Source: Acidimicrobiia bacterium (GTDB taxonomy: Bacteria; Actinomycetota; Acidimicrobiia; Spongiisociales; Spongiisociaceae). From it: a DNA stretch of 64,000 nucleotides. Position 1 is the stretch's first letter. The number at the start of each line of letters is the position of its first letter. The translations under genes and the position numbers were made by a program. Below, piece after piece: positions 51,660 through 61,252 of the stretch. The stretch lies in NCBI GenBank assembly GCA_011523635.1, contig WTGI01000087.1:1-64000 (forward strand). The letters are read 5' to 3'. The notes under the pieces are model-generated. The model was given only the letters and a program-made list of their open reading frames with translations. It did no database searches and was not told where the DNA came from.

Positions 51660-52781
51660 TCAGCCGTCGAGCAGTACGACCAGGCGATCGCGGTGGATGA
51701 CCTCCGGCGGGATCCCGGTGTCTGTGCTGCGCTTACCCATCCGTTCCCTGATCTGGTCTGAGTCCGCCGTTACCAACCCCTTCCCCACGAGCACGCCCGT
51801 GCGGCTCCGAACCTCCACCGACGCGCCGGCCGGGAACTCCCCCTCCATTCCGGTGATTCCCACCGGCAACAACGAACCGCCCCGGCGCGCCAGGGCCCGT
51901 ACCGCACCGTCATCGATCCGGAGCGTTCCGCTGGGTTGCTGCCCGAAAGCCAGCCACAGCTTCCAGGCCGACAGCTTGGTGTCACCCGGCACCACGTACG
52001 TGCCTGCCGCCCCGCCCTTGATGATGCTGTCGATGACACCCGGGCGATCCGACCTGGCGATGACGGTAGGGATACCTGACCAGGCCGCCATCCGCACCGC
52101 CTCCACCTTGGTTCCCACCCCTCCCGATCCGACGGGCCCGGGTGCTCCCGCGGCCACCCGGTCCAGGATGGGGTCACGGTGCCGGACGGTCGTGATCGGC
52201 TCACCCTCTCCCGTGCGGGGATCGGCCGAGTAGAGGCCGTCCGTGTCGGTCAGGAGCACCAGCATCCCGGAACTCACCAGGTGCGACACGATGGCGGCGA
52301 GCCGGTCGTTGTCACCCATCTTCCAGCCGTGGATGGCCACCGTGTCGTTCTCGTTGACGATGGGGACGATGCCGCGCTCCAGCATGCGGGTCAGAGTCCG
52401 CCGGGCGTGGAGATACTGTGCCCTCATCGCCAACACGTCCACGGTCAGCAACACCTGGCCCACCGTCCGGCCGATGCTGGGGAACACCCGGCTGTAGTGG
52501 GACATCAGCAGCGTCTGGCCCACTGCGGCCGCCACCTGCAGGCCCGTAGTGTCGGAAGGGCGCCCACCGACAGCCGGGGATCCGGCCGCGATGGCTCCGG
52601 AGGAGACCAGGACAGCCGGGTGGCCGGCTTCCCAGAAGGTGCTCACCTGCCGCATCACCCGCTCGATGGCCCGTTCGTCCACCGCGCCGTCCGCACGCGT
52701 GAGGCTCGACGAGCCGACTTTGAGGACTACCGGGCTCCCCGGCGGCGGGGGCGCCCGATGCCTGCCGGCATCCTCATCCAT
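51660..52781 (-). CDS. proB: Glutamate 5-kinase
   Basis: First step of proline synthesis. 373 residues from the ATG at 52781, which overlaps the obgE stop; the open frame upstream is not family-like. AAK domain: VVLKVGSSSLTRADG, VLVSSGAIAAG, IPIVNENDTV-type segment IVPIVNENDTVAIHG, GDNDRLAAIVSHLV and LLTDTDGLYSADPR. C-terminal PUA domain from about residue 275. Usually followed by proA; here the next gene is the convergent trkH, so proA must be elsewhere. Confidence 0.95.
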   Translation of the reverse strand: MDEDAGRHRAPPPPGSPVVLKVGSSSLTRADGAVDERAIERVMRQVSTFWEAGHPAVLVSSGAIAAGSPAVGGRPSDTTGLQVAAAVGQTLLMSHYSRVFPSIGRTVGQVLLTVDVLAMRAQYLHARRTLTRMLERGIVPIVNENDTVAIHGWKMGDNDRLAAIVSHLVSSGMLVLLTDTDGLYSADPRTGEGEPITTVRHRDPILDRVAAGAPGPVGSGGVGTKVEAVRMAAWSGIPTVIARSDRPGVIDSIIKGGAAGTYVVPGDTKLSAWKLWLAFGQQPSGTLRIDDGAVRALARRGGSLLPVGITGMEGEFPAGASVEVRSRTGVLVGKGLVTADSDQIRERMGKRSTDTGIPPEVIHRDRLVVLLDG

Positions 52782-54033
52782 GCTCGGGCTCCGAATACTC
52801 GAAGACCAGATCGCCGATCCGCACCTCATCACCCTCCCGGGCGCCTGCGCGGCGCAGGGAATCGTCCACTCCGAGCCGGGAGAGGCGGCGGGAAGCGAGC
52901 AGGGCCGCGTCGGCCAGGGTCAGGTCGTTCAGAGCAACCGCGCGTTCCGCGGCGCGACCGTTCACCACCCATACGCCATCCACACGGTTCACCTCGAAGG
53001 TGGCTACCAGCGGGCGATGCAGGACGTAGCCCTCGCCCTGGTCGCTCGTCCTGCCTGCCTGGTCTACGGCGTCGGCGATCCGATGGACCAGGTCGTCGAG
53101 GCCCTGCCCGGCCACCGAACTGATCTCGATCAGGTCCGGGGCGACTTCGAGCAGAGCGGTGGTGACCGGGCTCTCGACGGAGAGGTCACGCTTGGTGACG
53201 GCCACCACCCGCGGGCGATCGGCCAGACCAGGGTCGTGCATACGAAGCTCGCGCTCGAGTACCTCGTACTGGCGTTCCAGGGAAAGCTCCTGCAAGGGGG
53301 ACGGGTCAAGGAGGAACACCAGGACCCGGGCTCGCTCGCAATGACGGAGGAACTCGTGCCCGAGTCCCCGACCCTCGGCAGCCCCCTCCACCAGGCCGGG
53401 CACATCGGCCATGACGAAGGACCGGTCCCCGATCATCACCACGCCCAGGTTGGGGACCAGGGTGGTGAAGGGGTAGTCGGCGATCTTGGGGCGGGCCGCC
53501 GATACCCGCGAGATCAGCGTCGACTTGCCGGCGTTGGGGAAGCCGATCAGCGCCGCGTCGGCCACCAGCTTCATCTCCAGGGTGAACCAGGCCTCGGTCC
53601 CGTACTCGCCCTGCTCGCAGAAGGACGGCGCCCGGTTGGCAGGCGAGATCAGCGCCGCGTTGCCGCGGCCGCCCCGGCCGCCCTCCAGCACCGTGACCTC
53701 CTGGCCTGCCGCTACCAGATCGGCGACGATCCGATCCTCGTCATCGATTACCACCGTGCCGGGCGGTACCGGCACCACCAGGTCCTCGCCCTGGCGCCCG
53801 TTACGTAGGTCCGATGCCCCATGGCTCCCGTGGCCGGCGGCGCGGTGGGGACGACGGCGGAAGTCCTGGAGAGTGGACATCCCCGCGTCCACGGCTACGA
53901 CGACGCTTCCGCCCCGACCGCCCGAGCCGCCTGCGGGCCTTCCCCTGGGGCGGCGACCGACCTGGCGGAACGAGACCGCGCCGGCCCCGCCGTTACCGGA
54001 TCGAAGATGGACGCGGACCTGGTCGATGAACAC
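52774..54033 (-). CDS. obgE: GTPase ObgE/CgtA
   Basis: Ribosome-associated GTPase for 50S assembly and stress. 419 residues: Obg glycine-rich fold (1-158; DQVRVHLRSGNGGAGAVSFRQ, GGRGGRGNAALIS), G domain (GFPNAGKSTLISRVSAA, DVPGLVEGAAEGRGLGHEFLRH, TKRDL) and an OCT domain at the C-terminus (from about 345) as in actinobacteria and firmicutes. GTG start at 54033. Order rplU-rpmA-obgE-proB is classical. Confidence 0.96.
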   Translation of the reverse strand: MFIDQVRVHLRSGNGGAGAVSFRQVGRRPRGRPAGGSGGRGGSVVVAVDAGMSTLQDFRRRPHRAAGHGSHGASDLRNGRQGEDLVVPVPPGTVVIDDEDRIVADLVAAGQEVTVLEGGRGGRGNAALISPANRAPSFCEQGEYGTEAWFTLEMKLVADAALIGFPNAGKSTLISRVSAARPKIADYPFTTLVPNLGVVMIGDRSFVMADVPGLVEGAAEGRGLGHEFLRHCERARVLVFLLDPSPLQELSLERQYEVLERELRMHDPGLADRPRVVAVTKRDLSVESPVTTALLEVAPDLIEISSVAGQGLDDLVHRIADAVDQAGRTSDQGEGYVLHRPLVATFEVNRVDGVWVVNGRAAERAVALNDLTLADAALLASRRLSRLGVDDSLRRAGAREGDEVRIGDLVFEYSEPEHG

Positions 54034-54082
54034 GATTCACCGTCCCGCGCTCAGGGACGTTCCTTACCGGACGTCCCGACGC

Positions 54083-54340
54083 TCAGTGGAGGTCGGTCAG
54101 GACACTCACCCGGCGGCGACCGCCCTGCCGGTGGTACTTCACCGTGCCGGGAGCGATCGCGAACAGCGTGTCATCGCCCCCACGGCGTACGTTGACACCG
54201 GGATGGATGCGGGTGCCTCTCTGGCGCACCAGGATCGTCCCCGCCTTGATCTCCTGACCATCGAAAACCTTCGGACCGAGCCGCTTGGCGTGCGAATCAC
54301 GGCCGTTTTTGGTGGATCCTCCACCCTTGGTCTTGGACAT
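54083..54340 (-). CDS. rpmA: 50S ribosomal protein L27
   Basis: 85 residues: [53 protein letters not shown]-terminal tail reaches the peptidyl transferase centre. It begins MSKTKGGG rather than the firmicute MLKLDLQFF form, so no protease cleavage is expected. 25 bp after rplU. Confidence 0.97.
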   Translation of the reverse strand: MSKTKGGGSTKNGRDSHAKRLGPKVFDGQEIKAGTILVRQRGTRIHPGVNVRRGGDDTLFAIAPGTVKYHRQGGRRRVSVLTDLH

Positions 54341-54365
54341 ACACGCCTCCTCTAGATCCGTTTCC

Positions 54366-54680
54366 TCAGCTGATGGCGCCCACGTGGGTTATCTCGAGGC
54401 GCGTGTGCTGCTGGCGATGGCCCTTCCGGCGCCGGTACCCGGACTTGTTCTTGTACTTGAACACCTCGACCTTGCGTCCCTTGACGTTGCCGACCACCCG
54501 GGCCCTGACCTGCATTGAGGCGAGCTCATCCCGGCTGGTGATCACGGCGCCCTCATCGGAGACCACGAGCAACGGAGTAAAAGTCACCTCATCCTCGACA
54601 TCGTTCAGCAACTCCACGTCTATGACGTAGCCCTTGGACACCCTGGTCTGCTTGCCACCCGAGCGGATGATCGCGTACAT
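54366..54680 (-). CDS. rplU: 50S ribosomal protein L21
   Basis: 104 residues from the ATG at 54680 ([18 protein letters not shown]), the standard start; 53 extra open codons upstream belong to the leader. Signature [22 protein letters not shown] near the C-terminus is complete. Binds 23S rRNA domain II with L20. The 62-bp leader from the rng stop contains GAAAGGAT. Confidence 0.96.
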   Translation of the reverse strand: MYAIIRSGGKQTRVSKGYVIDVELLNDVEDEVTFTPLLVVSDEGAVITSRDELASMQVRARVVGNVKGRKVEVFKYKNKSGYRRRKGHRQQHTRLEITHVGAIS

Positions 54681-54742
54681 GTCGGAAATACATCCTTTCG
54701 ACCGTTGCCCTGCCGGGCCCTCACCACGGCCCGTCCCGCGGC

Positions 54743-56296
54743 TCACATCGCAACCTTGTCGCCCACCGGATTGATCGGAACCCCCGAAGTGGCCGCTTTC
54801 TCGTGGAGCACGAGCCCGCGCCCGTCGCAGGTGGGACAAGGATCGGAGAAGGATTCTATCAGACCGCTGGACACATTCTTGCGGGTCATCTCCACAAGTC
54901 CGAGACTCGACACAGAGTGCACCTGAGTGGTGGTCTTGTCCGCCGCGAGCGCCGCCCGGAGCCGCTCCAGAACCGCCTCGCGATTCTTCTTGACCTCCAT
55001 ATCGATGAAGTCGATGACGATGATCCCGCCGATGTCTCTCAGGCGGAGCTGGCGCGCGATCTCCTCGGCGGCCTCGAGGTTGTTGTGGAGGACCGTGTCC
55101 TCGAGGTTCGCCTCGCCCACGTACTTGCCGGTGTTCACGTCAACCACCGTCAGCGCCTCGGTCCGGTCTATCACCAGGTGTCCCCCTGATGGCAGCCACA
55201 CCTTGCGGTCCAGCGCCCGGCGGAGCTGGTCGTCCACCCGGAAGCGCGCGAACAGGCTCTGGTTGCGGTCCTGGCTGAGATGTACCCGGTCAATCAGCTC
55301 CGGGGAGACGTCCTTCAGATACTTCAGGACCGACTCGTGAGCCCGGCGATCATCTATCAGCAGGCGCCGGAAGTCCCGCGTGAAGTGCTCTCGGATCACA
55401 CGGATCAGGAGGCTGGGCTCCTCGTGGATGAGCCGGGGCGCGGACCCGCCCTTCGCGGCCTCCTCGACCTCCGCCCACTTTGCCTTGAGGCGGGCGATGT
55501 CGGCAACGATCTCCCGCCTCGATGAGCCGGCCGCCGCCGTACGCACGATGAGACCGTAGCCGGGCGGGCGCTCTGCCTGGAGCAGAAGGCGCAGCCGGTT
55601 GCGTTCCGCCTCGGGCAGGCGACGGGAGATACCCAGCATGGAGTTCTTGGGAGACAGCACCAGGTGCCGGCCGGGCAGGGTCATCTGGCTGGTGAGCCGC
55701 GGTCCCTTGCTGCCCATCGGGTCCTTGTCGACCTGGACCATCAGGTGGTCGCCCTGCTTGAGCTGGCGCTCGATGCGCGGTCCCCGCCCGTGGGTACGCC
55801 GGGACGAGTTCAGGTCCCCGGCGTAAATGACGCCGTTCTTCTCCGTGCCGATGTCCACGAAAGCGGCTTCCAGACCGGGGAGCACGCTGCGGACCACTCC
55901 TTGGTAGATGTTGCCGACCAGCGACTCCTGGTCGGAGCGGTGGACGTAGTGCTCCACCAGCAGCGAGCCCTCCAGCACCACGATCTGGGTCTGGTGTGGC
56001 AACACCCTGACCAGCATCTGGCGGCGTCCGGCCGCGGGAAGCGGGACCGTCACCTCGGCGTGGGAATGCGAACGACCCCGTTGGCGGCTCCCAGGCCGGG
56101 CCGAACCCTGCTTGGGCTGTCTCTTCTTGCGCTTGGCGGCCGCCTTGGCGGCCTGCTTGGGCTTGGCGGGTAGCTCGCGTACCCGCCGGACCTTTACGGT
56201 CTTACCGCTGATCTTTCTGGTTGTTCGTTCTTCGGTGGATTCGTCGCCGACTCCGCGGCGAACTATTTCGGCTGTCTTGCGCCGAAAGAAAGGCAT
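54743..56296 (-). CDS. rng: Ribonuclease E/G family endonuclease
   Basis: Single-strand endonuclease for rRNA/mRNA processing. 517 residues from the ATG at 56296 (AAGGAG 9 nt upstream). An N-terminal basic, disordered extension (about 1-90) precedes the S1 domain (SLVGNIYQGVVRSVLPGLEAAFVDIG). Then come the 5'-sensor/RNase H part, the DNase-I-like catalytic domain with the metal motif EALTVVDVNTGKYVGE...IIVIDFIDME, and the Zn-link CPTCDGRG (C-x2-C; the dimer link of RNase E/G). No long C-terminal degradosome arm, so it resembles RNase G or the compact actinobacterial RNase E. Upstream of rplU, as in mycobacteria. Confidence 0.93.
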   Translation of the reverse strand: MPFFRRKTAEIVRRGVGDESTEERTTRKISGKTVKVRRVRELPAKPKQAAKAAAKRKKRQPKQGSARPGSRQRGRSHSHAEVTVPLPAAGRRQMLVRVLPHQTQIVVLEGSLLVEHYVHRSDQESLVGNIYQGVVRSVLPGLEAAFVDIGTEKNGVIYAGDLNSSRRTHGRGPRIERQLKQGDHLMVQVDKDPMGSKGPRLTSQMTLPGRHLVLSPKNSMLGISRRLPEAERNRLRLLLQAERPPGYGLIVRTAAAGSSRREIVADIARLKAKWAEVEEAAKGGSAPRLIHEEPSLLIRVIREHFTRDFRRLLIDDRRAHESVLKYLKDVSPELIDRVHLSQDRNQSLFARFRVDDQLRRALDRKVWLPSGGHLVIDRTEALTVVDVNTGKYVGEANLEDTVLHNNLEAAEEIARQLRLRDIGGIIVIDFIDMEVKKNREAVLERLRAALAADKTTTQVHSVSSLGLVEMTRKNVSSGLIESFSDPCPTCDGRGLVLHEKAATSGVPINPVGDKVAM

Positions 56297-56776
56297 TACT
56301 GATGTCTCCTTGATCTGAAGGGACGCACGCGACTGCAAGGGCAGAAACCAAGATCGATCGGACGACTGCGCAACCAGAACGGGCAGGAACTCTGGTCTGC
56401 TGCTCCGTCACGGTCTTCGGTCCCCTTCTCCTGCCGGTGCGGCTACTGCTTCGACGTATGCCGGTGGGCTACGGCCTGCGAGGGCCCGCCCCGCCGGCCG
56501 GCGGCCGGCAAGGGAGGCAAACGATTCCCATGCCGGCGACGTCTCGTTCGTTCCGTGACCTGCCGAACCCCTCGAAGGCGAGCGGATTGGCGCTCGCGCC
56601 AGATACGTCTGGTCGAAGGCTCACAAGTCCTAGAGCCAGCTGCGACTTTCCCGCAATCGTCTCGGAGAGAATGCCTGCCCACGAGGAACGGTCTTCCGAG
56701 ACGGGCTCGGTAGGGGGCGACTGGATGTCAGGCTCGGTCGAGCCACCACCCACCGCCGGTGATACTAACACCCGGA
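56297..56776. other. 480-bp gap between rodA and rng: long leader region
   Basis: No convincing protein gene. On the minus strand (direction of rng) there are runs such as GCCGGCCGGCGGGGCGGGCC that can form strong hairpins and a GTG-started frame that overlaps the rng start out of frame (56411-56202). A TAGTAT box near 56763 may be a promoter. RNase E/G genes often have long autoregulatory leaders; that is the most likely content, but it is not demonstrated. Confidence 0.4.
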
Positions 56777-57952
56777 TCAGAGATCGCGCGCCTCTGGCCG
56801 GTCGCTGACCGGCGATCTCGATCGCCAGACCGAGTTCACTATCCCTAGCCCGCCCGCCATGGCGATCATGGCCGACCCGCCCGCGCTCATGAACGGAAGC
56901 GGGAGCCCGGTCACCGGAACCAGGCCGACTGTCATGCCGATGTTGACGAACACATGGAAGGACAGGAGCGCTGCCATGCCGACCGAGATCATGGACCCGA
57001 ACGCGTTGGGCGCTACCGCGGCCACGATCAGCACGCGCCATATCAGGATGGCGTAGGCCAGGATCACCGCCGAACCGCCGATGAAGCCGAACTGCTCCCC
57101 CACCGCGGTGAATATGAAGTCGGTGGTCTGGGAAGGGATGAAGCTCAGACGGGTCTGGGTGCCCTGGAACAACCCCCGTCCTACGAGCTGGCCGGAGCCG
57201 ATGGCGATCTGGCTCTGGTAGAGGTTCCAGTTGACGCCCTGCAGGTCGGAGGCCTGATCGAGGAACCCGGCGAGCCGGGCGATCTGGTAGGACTTGAGGA
57301 CATCGAGCTGGAACACGGCCATCACGCCCACCACCCCGGAAGCTCCCAGGACCAACATCTGGCGGATACTCGAGCCGGCCACGAAGATCATGCCGACGGT
57401 GATGAATCCCACCACCAGCATGGTGCCGAGATCGGGTTGGAGGAAGATGAGGAATCCGGGTGCAGCCGCCATCAGGAGGGCCGTTCCGAGGGACCTCCAT
57501 GACAAGCGCCGCCCGGCCCCGCCGGTCAGCAAGCTCGCCAGCGCGATTATCAGGGCCACCTTGGCGAATTCGGACGGCTGGAACTGGAAGGCTCCCACGG
57601 GAATCCAGCGTGTAGCGCCCTTTTGGGGAGGGGCGAACAGGACACCGATCAGGGCGATCATCATGATGCCGTAGATGAGGAACGGAAAGCGCCGGTACAG
57701 GCGATAGTCGATCATCGAGGCCACCACGTAGGTGACCAGCGCCACGCCTGCGAAGATCATCTGCCTCCGCATGGCCGACGTGGGATCTCCCGTCTCCTCG
57801 TCCAGCCGGACGAACGTCGACGAGTAGACCATCACACTGCCCAGCGCCATGAGCGCGGCCACCAGGACGAACACGATGACATCCGGTGTCGGCCTGGGAC
57901 GGTCCTCGAAAATCCCGCCCACGCCATCCAGGGAACGACCCAGCACCGCCAT
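56777..57952 (-). CDS. rodA: Peptidoglycan glycosyltransferase RodA (SEDS)
   Basis: Polymerises glycan strands in cell elongation with PBP2. 391 residues from the ATG at 57952, four bases after the mrdA stop; the frame reaches 57976. About ten TM spans. SEDS signatures: ATRWIPVGAFQFQPSEFAKVALI, QPDLGTMLV, and VPVTGLPLPFMSAGGSAMIA near the C-terminus. The catalytic Asp region after TM7 (GQLVGRGLFQGTQTRLSFIPSQTTDFIFTAVGEQFG) is intact. Rod shape or polar growth is implied. Confidence 0.95.
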   Translation of the reverse strand: MAVLGRSLDGVGGIFEDRPRPTPDVIVFVLVAALMALGSVMVYSSTFVRLDEETGDPTSAMRRQMIFAGVALVTYVVASMIDYRLYRRFPFLIYGIMMIALIGVLFAPPQKGATRWIPVGAFQFQPSEFAKVALIIALASLLTGGAGRRLSWRSLGTALLMAAAPGFLIFLQPDLGTMLVVGFITVGMIFVAGSSIRQMLVLGASGVVGVMAVFQLDVLKSYQIARLAGFLDQASDLQGVNWNLYQSQIAIGSGQLVGRGLFQGTQTRLSFIPSQTTDFIFTAVGEQFGFIGGSAVILAYAILIWRVLIVAAVAPNAFGSMISVGMAALLSFHVFVNIGMTVGLVPVTGLPLPFMSAGGSAMIAMAGGLGIVNSVWRSRSPVSDRPEARDL

Positions 57953-57956
57953 GCTA

Positions 57957-59942
57957 TTAGCGCTCCGTATCCTCACCCGCGACCAGGGGCGTGACGTCCG
58001 TACCGAGCAGGTACTGGAATATGGCTCGTGCCGCCGGCGCCGCCACCGCGCCTCCCGAACCGCCCTCGTCCACCATCACCGCGACCACCCATCTCGGAGC
58101 ATCGATCGGCGCCACGCCGACGAACCAGGCCGTCGAGTCGTGGAAGACGCCCTCCTGGTCGGTGAACGACTGGGCGGTACCGGTCTTGCCTCCCACCAGT
58201 TCAACCAGCCCACCCAGGTCCTCGAATGCGCGCCTCGCCGTGCCGGAACGGACCACGGAGGTCAAATCCGACCTCAGGGACGCGACGGTTTCCGGACTGA
58301 TGTCCACCGACCGGAGTACGCGGGGCTCGAGGGTTCGCAGGCGCTCACCGTCAGATGTCTCTATGGCGTCCGCCACTCGGGGCTGGTAGACGGTTCCCCC
58401 GTTGAGCATCGACGCGTAGGCGACCGCCATCTGGAGCGGAGTGGCGACGATCGGGCCCTGGCCGACGACGATGTTCATGAGATCGCCGCCGAGCCAGCCC
58501 TCCGCCCGTACCCGCCACGGCTGGTTTTCCCGCCATTCCTCGAAGAGCTGGCGATCGCCCAGGATTCCCTCGTGCTCGAATGGGAGGTCGACCTGGGTGG
58601 GGCGACCCACCCCGACCGCCCGGGCCCACTCCTGCACTATCCCCTCGCGGTCTGTCCGGGCGTACGCCCTCCAGACGGAGAGAGCCACCTCCCAGAAGTA
58701 GATGTTGCAGGATCGCCGGAGAGCGTCATGGAGGTTCTGCCGCCCGTCGGATTCTGGATAGGTCCAGTTCCTCCAGAGATGCTGCGAGTCGTCACCGAAA
58801 TCATGCGCCAGCTGCGAGGAGCACTCGATGGTCTCCTCCGGGCTGGACACCCCCTCCGGGAAGATGTTCTCCTCCATGGCGGTCACGTAGGTGATGGACT
58901 TGAAGGTGGACGCGGGCGGCTTCACACCCTGGATGGCCAGGTTGTTGAAGGCCTGACGCTTAGACAGCTCCTCGAAGGAGTCGACATCGATGCCGCCCAC
59001 GAACACCTGCGGTTCGAAGGTCGGGTAGGAGGCCATGGCGAGGATGGCGCCCGTGTTCACCTCCATCACCACGGCGGTGGCTCGCTCGGTCGGCTGCGGG
59101 GTCTCGGCCGGGTCCTCCTCCTCCTCCCGGTCCTCCTTCAGCGCATTGGACAGCTCGATGGCCTCGATCAGGATCCTCTCGACCTCCGCCTGGGCCTCGA
59201 CGTCCAGGGTCAGCCGGACCGTGGCCCCGGGAATCGGATCGACGGTGCCGATCTCCTCCAGGATGGCGCCCTCGGGGTTTATCCGGTACACGTGCTTCCC
59301 GGGCGCCCCTCGCAGGAACTCCTCGTACTCACGCTCCACCCCGAGCTTCCCGATCGGCGTGTTGGTGTCGGCAATGGGTAGTCGCTCGAGATCGCCGGGG
59401 GAGGGTAACCCCATATGACCCAGGACATGACCCATCAGCGACCCCTGCGTGTACCCGCGAACCGGCAGCGCTCGTACCGTGACACCCGGCAGGGTGGCTC
59501 GCTGCTCCATTATCAGGTAGGCCGTGTCGGCGTCGATCTCGAACTCCCTCAGGGCGGCTACCTCACCCGACCGGGTGCGCTCCACCGCCTCGCGCACCTC
59601 TACGGGCGACAGCTCGAGGATGGCAGCCAGCCGCTGGAGGACGTCATCCTCGACCTCGATCGGGAGGACCGACCGGTCGATCTCGATGACGAGACCCGGT
59701 ACGGAGGTGGCCAGCACCGTGCCGTTCCGGTCGACTATGTCACCCCGCGGCGCCGCGATCGGCTCGCTGCTGACGATGTTCTGGTCGGCTTCCAGCAGCC
59801 ACTCCGGGCCGGCGGCGAGCTGCACGAACCACAGCCGGAAGAACAGGATCGACAACGCCCCAGTGAACAGCAGGGCCAGGATTCCCACGCGCCAGCTGTT
59901 CGTCACCTGTTCGCGGCCCTCCGACCGCTTCCTGCTGCTCAT
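57957..59942 (-). CDS. mrdA: Penicillin-binding protein 2 (class B transpeptidase)
   Basis: Transpeptidase partner of RodA. 661 residues from the ATG at 59942 (ATGA with mreD). N-terminal TM (WRVGILALLFTGALSILFFRLW), PBP dimer domain (about 55-270), an acidic linker (KEDREEEEDPAETP), then the transpeptidase: active-site SxxK in PPASTFKSITY, SxN in RRSCNIYFW, KTG in VGGKTGTAQSF. Typical length and order for mrdA in the mre cluster. Confidence 0.95.
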   Translation of the reverse strand: MSSRKRSEGREQVTNSWRVGILALLFTGALSILFFRLWFVQLAAGPEWLLEADQNIVSSEPIAAPRGDIVDRNGTVLATSVPGLVIEIDRSVLPIEVEDDVLQRLAAILELSPVEVREAVERTRSGEVAALREFEIDADTAYLIMEQRATLPGVTVRALPVRGYTQGSLMGHVLGHMGLPSPGDLERLPIADTNTPIGKLGVEREYEEFLRGAPGKHVYRINPEGAILEEIGTVDPIPGATVRLTLDVEAQAEVERILIEAIELSNALKEDREEEEDPAETPQPTERATAVVMEVNTGAILAMASYPTFEPQVFVGGIDVDSFEELSKRQAFNNLAIQGVKPPASTFKSITYVTAMEENIFPEGVSSPEETIECSSQLAHDFGDDSQHLWRNWTYPESDGRQNLHDALRRSCNIYFWEVALSVWRAYARTDREGIVQEWARAVGVGRPTQVDLPFEHEGILGDRQLFEEWRENQPWRVRAEGWLGGDLMNIVVGQGPIVATPLQMAVAYASMLNGGTVYQPRVADAIETSDGERLRTLEPRVLRSVDISPETVASLRSDLTSVVRSGTARRAFEDLGGLVELVGGKTGTAQSFTDQEGVFHDSTAWFVGVAPIDAPRWVVAVMVDEGGSGGAVAAPAARAIFQYLLGTDVTPLVAGEDTER

Positions 59943-60460
59943 ATCCGGCTCCGCATCCGGCCATGGCGCGGGCCTGCCACCCACGAGAACAGCCTGTCGG
60001 CCAGCGGGAGAACGCCCACCGCCAACACCATGTTGTAGATCGGCACCAGCAGCAGGGTTCTGACTATGTCGGGGTTGCCCAGCGTGCCCTCGCCGAACAG
60101 GGTGCCTATCAGGGCGTTGGTAACCAGCGTGACCAGCGTGATGCCGCCCACGGTCATCACACCCACCGGGAGCCCGTAGTCGAACCGATCCCGGCTCCGC
60201 ACCGTGATATAGGCGCCGACCGTGAACGCCAGCCCGCTCAGACCCAGGGGCGCCGATCCGAGCATGTCAAGCAGCAGCCCGCCCACGAATCCCAGCAACA
60301 CCGCCGCTTCGGGCTTGAGCCAGACCGCACCGACCACCACGATCAGCAGGACGACGTCGGGGCTCGCGCCGAACGGCCGGATGCTGTGGAACACGCTGGT
60401 CTGGACCAGAGCCGCCGCCATCACCAGCAGCAGCGAGAGCAGGAACCGCAGGCCTTCCAT
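59939..60460 (-). CDS. mreD: Rod shape-determining protein MreD
   Basis: 173 residues, five to six hydrophobic spans (LLSLLLVMAAALVQTSVF, VVLLIVVVGAVWL, LLGFVGGLLLDMLGSAPLGLSGLAFTVGAYI). LLLDMLGSAPLG is the family motif. ATG directly follows the mreC stop (TAG-ATG). Membrane partner in the elongasome. Its ending GRMRSRI is short and basic. Confidence 0.9.
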   Translation of the reverse strand: MEGLRFLLSLLLVMAAALVQTSVFHSIRPFGASPDVVLLIVVVGAVWLKPEAAVLLGFVGGLLLDMLGSAPLGLSGLAFTVGAYITVRSRDRFDYGLPVGVMTVGGITLVTLVTNALIGTLFGEGTLGNPDIVRTLLLVPIYNMVLAVGVLPLADRLFSWVAGPRHGRMRSRI

Positions 60461-61252
60461 CTACGCTTCCCCGTCCAGGAGTTGCGGCCCGGGCGGCCAG
60501 GGGACAACCGCCACGTATTCCAGGCGCTCGAGATCCCCCATCGGCTCCACGCGGACCCTGATGGTCCCGAACTGCGGATCCGCCGCCTCGGCCACGATGC
60601 CGACATCCAGGTCCTTCGGGTAGGCGTTGGAGTCTCCGTAAGGCCCGAAGGTCACCAGCAACTCGCCACCCTCCACCGGATCCGTCGCATCGAGGATGGA
60701 GAGCTCCAGCGCTCCCGCGCCCTGTCCCGTCACTACCCCGCGCTGCCCATCGGGCAGGCGCACCGTGACGGCAGGAGCCCGGCGCGAAGTGATCGGTATG
60801 ACACTGGCACCCGCCTCACCGGCCTCGGATACCAAGCCGATCAGAGCCCCTTGCCCGTCCACCACCGGCTGGCCGGTATGGACCCCGTCACCGGTACCGC
60901 GGTCGATGGTGAGGGTCGGGTCGAGGGTTCCTCCCCGGGCCGTGACCTCGGCCGCGACCGACAGCTGGTACAGGTCCTCGCCGAGCCGCAGCGCCAGCAG
61001 GGTCTCGAGCTCGGACACCTGGGCCTCGAGGTGGCCCACCTGAGCCGCTTCCCGTTCCAAGGACTCGATCCGGTCCCGGAGGCGCTGGTTCTCCTCGCGG
61101 AGCCCGGCCAGGTTGGACAGGCCGTCCGAGAAGCTCACCACCGGGGTCACCACCGCGTTCACAGCTGCCTGGAACGGCGCGATCACCACTTGGGCGCTAT
61201 TGCGGAGGTCGGCTCCGAAACCACCTCTCGACGCCCGGATGTCAAGGGTCAT
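60461..61252 (-). CDS. mreC: Rod shape-determining protein MreC (start uncertain, N-terminal TM upstream of first ATG)
   Basis: Periplasmic scaffold of the elongasome. 263 residues from the ATG at 61252: coiled coil (ENQRLRDRIESLEREAAQVGHLEAQVSELETLLAL) and two beta-barrel domains (VTARGGTLDPTLTIDRGTGDGV, VSEAGEAGASVIPIT, GVVTGQGAGALEL). The expected N-terminal membrane anchor is encoded upstream in the same frame (RSAYVAIALLVISLTLMTLD) but the 49 open codons there contain no ATG, GTG or TTG; an ATC at 61387 with AAGGG 8 nt before it is the best candidate. Without the anchor the protein would be cytosolic. Confidence 0.85.
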   Translation of the reverse strand: MTLDIRASRGGFGADLRNSAQVVIAPFQAAVNAVVTPVVSFSDGLSNLAGLREENQRLRDRIESLEREAAQVGHLEAQVSELETLLALRLGEDLYQLSVAAEVTARGGTLDPTLTIDRGTGDGVHTGQPVVDGQGALIGLVSEAGEAGASVIPITSRRAPAVTVRLPDGQRGVVTGQGAGALELSILDATDPVEGGELLVTFGPYGDSNAYPKDLDVGIVAEAADPQFGTIRVRVEPMGDLERLEYVAVVPWPPGPQLLDGEA

